DNA of 64,000 bases. It comes from Cyprinodon diabolis. Lineage: Eukaryota > Chordata > Actinopteri > Cyprinodontiformes > Cyprinodontidae. Shown one piece after another: positions 11,669 through 23,600 of the stretch. How positions within the stretch are numbered: position 1 is the first letter of the stretch; each line of letters opens with the position of its first letter. Under the pieces are notes generated by a model. The model did no database searches, had not been told where the DNA came from, and was given only the letters and a program-made list of their open reading frames with translations. The stretch covers positions 15,061,767 through 15,125,766 of the forward strand of contig CM060072.1 in the NCBI GenBank assembly GCA_030533445.1. The letters run 5' to 3'. Both the position numbers and the translations under genes were made by a program.

Positions 11669-14600
11669 CTACTTCTTCCTGTTGTGCCGTCGCGCCTGCA
11701 GCCTCTGGCGAGCTCCAGACGGCTTCGATCCGGCTCCGATAGAGAAGGTGGGAGTCGCAGGGGACCCTGGGAATTACATGATGGAAAAAACTGAATTAAA
11801 ATGAAAAACTTGTTCACATTTGGTTCTGATGGAGAATAATCAACGGATTTAACTGCTGATGTCTTTCACCTGGTGACATTGTTTTGCTTTATAGCCCCAG
11901 GATGAATATAAAAATGGGTCAATATTGAACAACTGGCTGGACTGAGATTCTTCCAGACCAAGCTGAGAACTTTCTGCTCTTCCACCATCAGAGGAAATTT
12001 AACATTAGGACTCCCAGAATTCAGATCCTACTAGAACTCCAACTGGCCGCCAATTTGACAGGTGGCATTTTTCCAGATGGAATCCAAGAGTAGTGATTTC
12101 ATTGACTTAAAGGGTTCCAGTTTGTCATATTAACCAATTGTGGATATTTAAACCTTAAAAGAGGTCCAATATATATTGTTTAAAGGCTGTATTATATGCT
12201 ATTAATATTTGTTGTCTAATTTTGTATTAAAAATAAATTAGTAAAATAAATGAGACTTTTAATACTACACAGGTTCAAAGCTTGAAATTGCTATTTTATT
12301 TACAATTGATTACTCCCGCACTTTTTCCACACACCACCTTTGTGCAGGGCTGACGCAGCTGGCAGTTTTCTTTGCCTTGCCAAAGCTGGCTCTTCTGCAG
12401 TGGAGGGGTTGGTAACAAGTGGCTCCCTGGTGCATGTGTGGTTGACACCCACTGTTTTACCAGCTCAAGGATAAAATCTCTGGGTGAGACGGTGACGTTC
12501 AAACAGCTCCCGAACAAAACCAAGGCGTTTATAGCTGCTATGTCCAGGAGATTGTAAAATACAACCACAGCCCCCCTTCGAGTTGGAGCTTTTACAGAAG
12601 ACTTTCTAATCATCTGATCCAGAAAGACTTAATGCCAATCTGTGGGATTATTGTAGATCACAGGCTTTGGTTTGCATTTTGTGCCGCTAAGTGTATCGGC
12701 TGAGGTGTGGTCAGTGCTATACGAACCTTGAACAAAAGTTTTGCTATTGTCTGATGGGTAACTGATACATCTGCCGCTTCCTACCGAACCGTCGTCATCA
12801 TCAGTCTTTCCATCTCCATCCGAATAGCTGTCATCAATATTTTGAAGCATTTCTAAAGCCTGTTTCTCAGTTATCTTTCTTCCCAAAGCTATTTTTCCAT
12901 ATTAACCAAAAAAGTTCCAGAGATGTCTTGGTAGAATGTTGGTTTCTAGCCAACAGGGGAAGAATTTACAATGCAACTAATAGAGCCATCAACATAACAG
13001 CTGTAGGAGATCGACGTAAAATTAGCTATATATATTTTTTATTTTAATTTAAAAAACAATGTGAAAATGAGGGAAATATAGAATCAGGAGAAGTCAGTTA
13101 ACGTGACCAGCATAAGATTAATACAAATAAATTTCTTTCAATTCAAAATCTCAGAACTGTCAAATTGACTGCCTTGGGAGTTCTAGCTGGATCCCCTGCA
13201 GTTCATCCTTTTATAAAGCCCTGTTCATCACTGTTTTCCTGTGGCATTCCAAGTCGTAAAAGTCCCCTCCGATCATACGTTACGACAGGCCTGATATTCC
13301 GCTGTTAAAGAACCACATACAGCTGCCGCCTGAGTCTAACTTCTCAGCTTTATCAGTACGGCTGTACTACGTGTGGTAGTGAAGGGAAAGTGGTTCTTGC
13401 TAAATGATGTGGGATTTGATTATTTCATTATGTTCTACAATCAAACAGCATAAGCTAATAAGCTACTGCATGCTAACACCGATGCTAGTGGAACTAGATA
13501 CTAACCTGTTTGAGCCTCCTTATTACAAACTTCTCCGTAGTCAAGGTTTAAGAACTAATATTACAAAAATATTATATATTAAATATGTATCTTTTCTGAT
13601 TGAATTGTATTACATTAATCACCAAAGTTGGATCAAAAAGTTCCTTTAAAACCAGTTATCTTGTCTATAAATGGATCGTATCCACTTCTGGTATCAATCC
13701 GCCTAAAGCGCAATCACAATAATAATAATTTATTTTCTTATTTCCTTAGGAATAAACACATTAAAATTTCAGTGCAACCTGAGCTCTTGTTTTGAAGAAA
13801 AAAACAAAAACAAATCAACAGAGCACATAATTCTACTGAAATTGTTTATAACTGATTATTATTGATAAAAGATTAGTTAAAAGCTAAAAATGGCAGCCGG
13901 CACCTGCTTTTGATGATTTTTATCTCGACCTAAATGGATACAGAAAAAGGCCCATCATTATAACCTACCGAAGGGTACAGGATTAAAGCCTTGGACTGGA
14001 GTTGCAGGACTTCCGAAGGGAAGGGGGCCTGGAGTAGCACCCTGGCCAAACGACGGAGTCGATGTCCCTGCAGAGAGAACCGCACAAAACTCCACTTACA
14101 CAACTGAAGCGCCTACAACACATCAAATAGTTCCTCCTGCATCATAAGACGTGTCATTTTAACATAGAAGAGCTGAAAACGTCAGATCAAACACCCCAAA
14201 TCCTCAGGGCCACAATTAACCAAAAAAGTTAAGGAATATATGTCCCAACAGACCTTTTTCATTTACAAAACATTACCGATATCACATATCATCCGTACTT
14301 TTATTACTTATTTTGTGAAGAATATTAGAGGCCTGATCAACAGAAACTTTAAACAGGTTTCTTTCAGCATGCTAATATTGGAGATTTTAGATACAGATAA
14401 AATCTGCTATTAATCTTTTGGCTGCTATCAGATCCATATATGATATCAATATGGGATCAGGACTTCTCTAGAAACAAAATAAAAAATCAAAAGAAGAATA
14501 GGGCAACTTATGGATACAAATTTAAGATTTACATACATTGCATTTAAAACTGTTTTAACTTTTAAAGGACTTAAATGTGAACAATTACATTTTGAGCACA

Positions 14601-17600
14601 ATTAAAGAACCTTTCAGAAACCCAGATGGTACCCAAAGTAACACAGCGGGACCTTAGATGTTTTTATTGCCATAACTGTAGGGAAGATTTGTATTTTAGA
14701 TTTTTCCAGAGTTTTTCTTGAAACTCAGAAGGTCTGATTTCAAATTAAAAAAATGGCTTGATAGCAACTGCCACAATGTATATAAAAAATGTTAAGCTCA
14801 TTAAGGAAAAAACTCACCAAAAGCCGGTTTGTCAGAAGCAGCCGCAGCCCCGAAGTTGAAGCTTCCCATTTGTGGAGCAGGATTGCCGGAAACTGGAGTC
14901 CCAAACTGCTGGCATGGCATACTGGCTCCAAAGTTAAACCCACCAGTGGCAGCAGGGGCCGATCCAGAGGGAGACGGCTGTGGGGCGCTATTTCCAAATG
15001 CGAACGTGTTCGAGGAGGAGCTTTGAGTCTGCGTCGCTGCACCAAAACTTGGTGCAGCTGGAGGTTGAGATGAGTTGGTGCCAAAAGCAAAACCAGTGGC
15101 TCCAAAAGCTGGTTTAACTGGAGTCCCAAAGCTGGGAGCTGCAGTGGTGGTAGCAGTGTTAGCAGCAGCCCCAAAGCTAAAAGGAGCTGGAGCTGAGGAG
15201 GCGGTGGCGGCGGGTGTGGATGAAGCTCCACCCGTACCAAAGTTAAAGGAGGCGTTTGGAGGTGCAGCAGAGGAGCCGAAGGTGGACTGTGTCGCTGGTG
15301 CTTCAAATGCTGGCTTTCCAAAGGGGAAAGTGGACTGGGTGGTGGAGGTGGGGGCAGCAGAGGAAGTGGTGTTGGCCATAGCAAAGCCTCCAAACGAAGC
15401 AGTGGTTGTGTTTTGGCTGGTTGTGTTCTGACCGAAGGAAAACACTTTAGGAGTCTGAGGATCAGGCTGCGTGCTTCCAAAGCTGAAGCCCGTCGTATTA
15501 GAGGTGGTGGTTGTGGCTGTGGATGCAGCACTGGCTGCTGCAGTGGTGGTGGCCGCAGCCCCAAATTGAAATGTGTTTCCTGTGCTAGAGGGCTGCGTCG
15601 TAGCAGCGCCGCTGCTGGTTGTGGATGGAGCAGGCCAGTTTCCAAAGAGGGATTTAGCCACTGGTTGGCCTGCAGACTGGGTAGTTGTGACGGTGCCCAG
15701 AGAGGCGGTGCCAGCAGCCGTGTTATTAAACCCAGAGAAAGAAGACGGGGCGACGGTGGAGCTACTTGTTGTCAGACTGAATACCGAGGTTGTACTGCTC
15801 GCAGAGAGGGTGGAGGCTGTGGAGGTGGCTGAGACGGGGGAGGGCTGTGGAAAGATGGGCTTGAAATTGTGGAGAAGAGGTTTGCTTTCTGAAGAGGCTG
15901 CAGCTGAGGAGGTAGTGTTGGCGGCAGCAAAGATGGGCTTGAACCCCACAGTCAGAAGAGGGTTTGTGGAACTGACAGGCTGGGAGCTGCTGGCAGGGGC
16001 AGCAGCAGTGGAGGCTGAAGGAGCAGAGGTGGTGCTGAGCTGGTTTGAGAGCCCAAACAGGGTAGGTCCAGTTAAGGAAGCAGCAGGGATGCTAGTGGGA
16101 GCTTTGGAGACCTGAGCCAGCACCTGAGTGAAGGCAGACGGTTGGCTTACAACACCAGCAGAAGGTGGTTGAGACTGAGAGGCAGGGGGCGCTGTGGGGG
16201 CTATGGTGGATGTTGTCAGTTTAAAGGTAGGTGCCGATGCAGGTGTGGCTGATACAGACGCTATAGAGAGAGCAAAAAAAGAGGAGAATGATGAGATTAA
16301 AGTGAAGATCCAGGCCTTTCAGAATGTACATCCCCTAAAACTTTTCAACAACAAAGAAGTCCCATGTATTAGCAGGGGCCTCATGTATAAAACAGTGTTG
16401 TTTTATACCAAACGTTGAAGGTAGGGAGCAATTTGAAACCTTTCTACAGAAAAAAAACATCAGATGTGCTGACATGCTACAGGATAGTTTTCCTTTATAA
16501 TCCCAATCTTCGTAAAATCAAGCACAGAAGGTGAAACTGCTTGGAACGCCCAGTGTGTCTATAAATGAATACGTAAGGTAGTATAAATAGCTAGAAGGTG
16601 ATTTTTCTACAACCATTATTAATCCAAGTTTCATAAAAATAATAATAATTGAACTTTAATAATCTCACATTAGAGAAATGAACCTCTGCATTTAACCCTT
16701 CCCCTTGGGGAGCAGTATGGGGTTAAGGGTCATGCTCAGGAACCCAGAGTGAAGGATTTGGGGATCGAACCAGGTACTTGCACCCTTCTCAGAGCACAAG
16801 CACACTGCTCTAACCCACTACGCCAACACTGCTCCAATAAAAGTGACAAATGACATTTTGCTTTTAAAAACTAGCTTTGCTTTTTATCCTCCCCTCTGTG
16901 AGGTGACCTGTGAGACATGCTGGAAACAATGTTTCACAAAAATTAAAATATATATGCAGCTAGTGGTATCAGAGAGCTAGTTTATCAGTTATAAGTAAAA
17001 ATCTAAGAACAAAAAGAGATAAACCGATGAACTCGGAAGAACAAGTAGGGGATTATTAAAAATTTTGATTTCCAAAAATCTAATCTTTATAAACAAAAAA
17101 TTCAATCAACTGATTTTGACAATGAATCACCCGGCCCTACCGGAAGCCTCCTACTGCCTGTCCTAGTAACCACGACAACAAAGACTTCAGAGAGAACTTG
17201 CCAACAAAGTTCAGGGACCTTCATTACAGAAGTCCAACAAATTACTGAATGACATCAGAGACTCACTGAAGAAACCTGCTAAAAATAAAAGTCTGTCAGC
17301 TTTATTTGGTTCTACAAATCAAGTCCAAATGGTTTTGTCTGCAGCTGAACTGAGCGCAAATAATAATGCTCATCACTTTAACGTTTCAGGCTAAATGCTA
17401 AATATTTAAAATGATTCAGGATGATAAATAAACCCAGAGGCCAGCCCTCGTAAATAGAGCCTGCCAAGCTGCAGATAGCACCTTCTCATTTAAGTGCATG
17501 TATGGAAACTTTTTTAAAGACCATACATTTTTCTTTTACCTTCACGATAATACAATTCCCCCTCAAAACACACTAAAGTTATGATGATAATGTGATGAAA

Positions 17601-20600
17601 GGTGGTAAAGTTTGATGCCATAAAGCAGTGCGTTATTCTGAGGATAAGAAGCATACCTGTGTTTGTGTTGGCTGCAGAGGTGGAGCTAGCAGGGACGCTT
17701 ATCTTCATCTTCAGGGCCTCCAGCAGAGTGTTGGCAACTGCAGGGGCTGAGCTGCTGCCTGGGCTGGGATCTAGGTTGATTACTGGAACGGCGGAGCTGG
17801 ATGTGGGCAGAGGGGCTGCCAGGAGGCTACTCAGCGTGGTGGTGGTGGATGCAGCAGGCTGAGTGGAGGTGGTTGCTGCTGGAGATGCTGACTGCTCTGG
17901 TTCTGGGGCTTAAATCAAAAAATGAACACCAGGGTGAAACAGAAGAAAAAGACTAAATCTGACCATGTTTTAAATTAATACAGGCACTCACCAGGGGTCT
18001 CAAGGACCTTCTGGATCTTACTGATGGCTGCCTTCTTCTCTTCGTCAAGATCTTTAGCGGTGATGGTGTAACCCAGCTCAGGGGGTGGAGGCTGAAAGCA
18101 AACAGATATTAGAACTAAAAACACATTTTTCATGTCAAAAATTTAACTCAGGTCCAACTTCCAACATTTGCAATTCCCTCCTACACTCCTATACAGCTAC
18201 GCCAAAGGCAATGGCCCTCTAAATTTCTGAATTAATTTCCCTCCTATTCACAAATTTCATCAATTGTCATTTAGACTTTTAAAATGTTTTATTGAAGTTT
18301 CCTTTAACCTGCCTTCATTCATCCAATCACAGAGTAGGAGTTTGTCTAGCAACCCATTATCTCTGCTCGATGAACCAGTCAGTGGGAAAACTTTTTTAAA
18401 ACTTAAACAGGCAGTTGGGAGATATTTTTAATCATGTAAAGCAGGGTCTGCTCACACTTTTTCAGCATGGGAGCTACTTTTGAAATGACCAAGTCAAAAT
18501 GATCTACCCATTATATTTATTGAGAAAAATATATTGAGGATTATTACAACTTATTTTAATGTATAACCACATATGTTGAACAACACAACATAACTATGTA
18601 CATTCTTTGCCATTTTCTGAGTTCACTCTGATGACTTGCACTGAATTGAATCAGCCAAGGATATATAGTCAGGACAGTAGCTGCTGACAGCCAGCCTCAA
18701 GCACATTTCCAAATGCTCATCAGTCATAGTGGAGCGGTACTTGGACTTAATTATCTTCAAGTAGGAAAAGGCTGACTCACATAAATAAGTGGAGCCGAAA
18801 AATGCAGTCAAGGAAATAGCACATTTCCTCATGTTGGGATACTTTCCCTCTGCTAGTAAGTTCCTGAATTGTCCATGAGCTCTGGACTTCAGCTCAATGT
18901 CAGCTTGTAGTGTGAATATCTCATCTTCCACTCCAGAAGAGTTCAGGTGAAATAGTGTTGCAATTTTTGATGAGAGTGAATCAATTTCCACATCTTCCCA
19001 AAAAGGAAAACACATGAATGTTGCAATTGGCTCCAGCAAAGAAAAGTGTTGAAAGCGTTTTTCAAACTCTGACATACAGCTGTCAATCTGTTCTGTGTAG
19101 CGTTCACTGTCAAGTTGCACACAGGCCTTCCCCTGCATCTCCAGCTCTGACGCCAGGTTCTGGAAGTTTGCCAAATCATGACGCTGCAGCTTTGAGGACA
19201 GATGTTGCAGTTTGCGTTTGAAAGCATTAACTGAGCTGATCATATTGATAACTGTTTTGTCTTTTCCTTGCAGCTCTAGATTGAGTTTGTTCAACATGTT
19301 TGTCAGATGAGTTAAAAATGCCAAGTCTAACAGCCATTCACCGTCACTTAGTTGTTTGTATTCTGCATGCCCAGTTTCACGGAGAAACTCCTTAATCTCT
19401 GGGCAGAGCTCTCGAAATCTTTTCAGGAATTTCCCTCGGCTAAGCCACCTCACATCAGTGTGTAGCAACAAGTCAGAGTGGTCGCAGTCAGCCTGCTCCA
19501 GATGTGCACGGAACAACCGTCTTTGAAGAGACCAGGCTCGAATAGCACAGGCAATTTTCGTTGCGACATCCATGATTTCTTTCATGTTGAGCATTTTAGC
19601 GCATAATGCTTGTTGGTGGATTATGCAATGGTAATTCAGAAAATCTGGGAAAGCATCGTACTGCCTACACTTGGCAATAAATCCATTCAAGTGACCAATC
19701 ATTGCAGGTGCGCCATCTGTGGTGATAGACACCAATTTATACACCGGCAGCTGGGTTTTCTCAATAAAGTTTTTAAACGACAGAAATATGTCCTCTCCTC
19801 GCATCTTTTATTTCATGGGCAGAAATGTTAACAGTTCCTCTTTTGCAGTCATATCACTAAACACCATACGAATAAAAACGCACATCTGTGCTGTGTCACT
19901 TACATCCGTAGATTCATCCAACTGCAGTGAGAAACACTCGCAATCTCCGATGTCCTTCCACATTTGCTGCGTTAAGTCCTCAGCCATGGCTTCACAGCGC
20001 TGTGTAACTGTACTCCTTGACAGCTGGAGAGCTTTGATCGAAGACAAGATTTCTGCTTTATTTTTAAAGTCCCGGAACAATGAGTCCGCTGCTTCAACGA
20101 ATGCCTCTTTTACCATCTCTCCATCTCGGAATGACTTCTTGTTTTTAACGATGATGTGAGTTACTCGGAACGATGCTTCGGTAGCAGCTTTAGCTTTAGA
20201 AGTAACTTGTGTGAAAAATGACTGCTGTCCCAACAACTGGGATTTTAGCTCCTTCACCTTTGTCTTTCTCAGCTCGCTTTTCGGTGGGAATTCAGTGTCG
20301 TATTTTCCATGAAGAGTCCGAAAATCCCGCTCCACATTTCCCTTCTTTGGTATTGCGAGGGTAGATTGGCAGATGAGACAAACGCAATTTGAAAATATCA
20401 TTGTGAAAAAAAAGTCCTCCTCCCATTCTGTATGAATGTGATACGTTTTTTCTTCTTACTTGGTCCAGCTTCCCCACTCATTTTCATAACCGAGCGAAAA
20501 ATTAAGATGCAACTAACAATTAGCAAAGTTAACAAGCTTGTCATCTGATTGGTTGTCATCTGATTGGTTGTCCTGTGTATCAATCAAGTGTCGGTTTGAC

Positions 20601-23600
20601 TGATAGGCTGGCGTCTAGTTTTTATTCAAAACAATTCAACTTTATTTGCATAGCGTCAGTTCATGACAATCTCACCTCATCTTGTCATGCGATCTACCAA
20701 TAGTACCTTGGCGATCGACTGGTAGATCGCGATCGACGTATTGAGATGAAGATTGGTAAATATAACAGGGCAAATGGCTGGATTAACAGATTGAGGAAAC
20801 TTCAAAAACATTTTTTTTACTTTTTTATATTAGACTCAGAAAAATGTATCCAACCAAATTTTGTTCCAGACTGGGCAGGAATCCAGAAGAAAATTAAAAT
20901 ACATTGTTTTAAGTTCTAAGTCTGAAGATTTTTAATTCCTTACCAGAGTGATATGATCATCTCTATTGCTGGACACCAGCTGAATCTTTCTTTTTCTCTT
21001 CCCACCACTTCCTGTTGAGTCCAGTGGAGTTTTGACTGAGACTTTTGGGGTTGGAGTTTGTTTTGCTACAACATTGAAAGTGGGAAATAAAATCAGACAG
21101 CATAACATCCATGTTTTTAATAAAGCATTTGTTCATTATGCTGGATGGATAACGACACCAGCAAGGACAGAATGAAAGCTTATTGCATGAATGTATAAAT
21201 ATACTTCATTATAAATAGATGGATTTGAATAATTAAAGTTTATCAACTAAGGTACAGAGCCAAAAGCAGTATAAGGTGGATCAGACTTACAACTGTCAGG
21301 CGTTTTATCCAATGTGGTGTGATCTGACCTCACAAAAGATGCTGAGCTGGGAGACTGGATGTCCTCCTCTCTATTGATGAAACCAAAAGTTAAAAACTCT
21401 ACATTTAGGATTCATGTTGGCACCCAGACATAAACACACCTGAGTCTTTTCGAGACTCCATCTGGAGTCTGAGAGCGAGATGACTCGGGGCTGGACAGGG
21501 GAGAGCTGGGAGCAGAGGGCTTCTTCCACTGAAGAGGCAAAACAAAGATATGAGAATCGAGTACTGGTTTGTTCTCTGAAAGGATCACAGAACTGAGGAG
21601 AAGCAAACCTGACTGAGGCTAACCGAGGAGCTGTAGGAGCTTTGGATGGCGTTTCTCCTGCTGCCAGGGGTTCCTCTTGGAGCATGGATCCCAGTCCCTG
21701 AGCTGATGGACGAGGTGCGGGACCTCTTCATGGAGGTCTCATCGGTCGCCGACGTCATGCCTCTTTTTAGGGTCCCTGGTCTGGAGGAAAAACATTTAAC
21801 ACACAGTAAAATTGACCGTTTTCATGTGAAAAAAATCAGACTTTCTCAAACCCAAATCTAAAAGATCTTTAATTGTTTCTTTTCAAAGTCTCCATGCAAA
21901 GCTTCACTATTAAAGAATGGTGGAAGTTCCAACATTTGTCCGACTTCAAATATAAAACCAAGTGGGTGGATGAAAGATAGAAAGGGATCCACCAATAAGG
22001 ACTAAGCAGGTTCTCTCTAGATCTATAGTCTAAACATTGAATTCTTCTTTAACACAATGTGACTCACTTGGGGACCAGCTGGGATGGAGCTCCATTGGGC
22101 AGCAGAGGCTCAAACGCAGAGTGTGCACTTCCATCGCTGTCATTACGCCTACAGAAACAGGACAGGTCAGAGAAAATGCAGAGCGCCGTTTTAACTCTGA
22201 AGTTCAACATTACCAAATGGAATCTGTTTGTTTGCCAAAAACTTAGTCAAAGGATTACATTATCAGGAGTAGAATTAAGCTACATCTATCCTCCATCCTT
22301 TCTTTAGAAAACGGAAAAAAAAATAATAATATTATTTAAATCTGAAAAACATCATAAAATAAAAAGAGCTCAGGTGACACCTTCTTTTGCTTTTCTGCGC
22401 TGTTGTGAAGCTCCTGTCCTCATCTTCTACTTCTCTCTTGCGACTTTCCTTCAGCACCCTCAGGACGCTCTCTCTGGAGCAGGGGTCTGCAGGGGTGCGG
22501 GTCAGCCCAGCACAGCTCAGATGATTCACACTAGAAACCAGACCACAGACAGAACAGATCCAGTCAGCGTCACCATCAAGAGTTGTTGGAGATGGATACT
22601 AATCATAACACTGTGTCAGTAACCTGGGGTTCCTCTGGTCGGGCCTAGCGATCTTCACTGTGACAGGGCTGAGGGGAGCCGGGGAGTTACGAGGACTCAG
22701 GACATTCTTCTTCCTAAAGCCGTCCCAACTGACGGGGGGAAGGAGACCCACGGAGGAGACGCCCGGCTGCTGCAGAGGGTAGTGACGCTGAGGGGTGATG
22801 GTGAACCTGGCCGTGGGACCCGGTGCCTCACTGTGAGGGAACAAGATGAGGAGATAGAGGCCAGGTAAATATCACCTCCATCAAAAGAAAAACATGCAGC
22901 TTGACAGAATGAGGTGATGATCAGAACAGGAACCTTTATTACGCTATAATTTGTGATTTTTATATCAGTCAATGCAGACAAAACAAGATGCTTAAAAACA
23001 AAAAAGCTGAAAACATTTCAACTAGGGCTGCATCCATCCATCCATTTTCCCCAGTGGATGGATGCAACAATTAATTGATTAATTATCGGATAGCCAAATG
23101 TTCCTTAAAGTAGATAGTTTACAAATTTAAATCGGGTGAAAAAAAACCCCTCACCGTCTGGATACAGCATATTGACAGAATTTTTTTTTTTCTTAAATGC
23201 CAAATTTTAAAATATATATATATATTTTTTTTTTTTACAATTTTTATCTTATTCCTGCTCTAAGTGGGTTGCTCTATCAGCTAAAGGCATATTTTACAGT
23301 CTTTATTCTCCGGTTAACAATTAATCGATTAATAAATTAGTTGACAACTATCAATATTCAACTATTCAATAATCGATTCATGACGATTAATCCTATTAGT
23401 TGTTTCGGCCCTAATTTTAACGGGAACAAACAACTTCATTTACACTATTAAGGTATACAATTCTTTAGCTCTCAGAAACTGGGAACCGCAGTTAATTAGT
23501 ACTAGATTATTCTTGCAGAAAAATATTTCTTATGAATATAAAGAAAAAAAATCCAAGTGAGCTGTAATATCTTGTAAGCTACAACTCCTTTTAGCACAGT

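Noticed and set aside
14789..16115. Long plus-strand open frames (up to 180 codons) opposite the pom121 FG exon
   Set aside because: They are the antisense of a low-complexity Ser/Thr/Ala/FG coding exon. The minus-strand frame matches POM121 and has good splice sites; the plus-strand frames match nothing and consist of V/A/G/E-rich mirror peptides.
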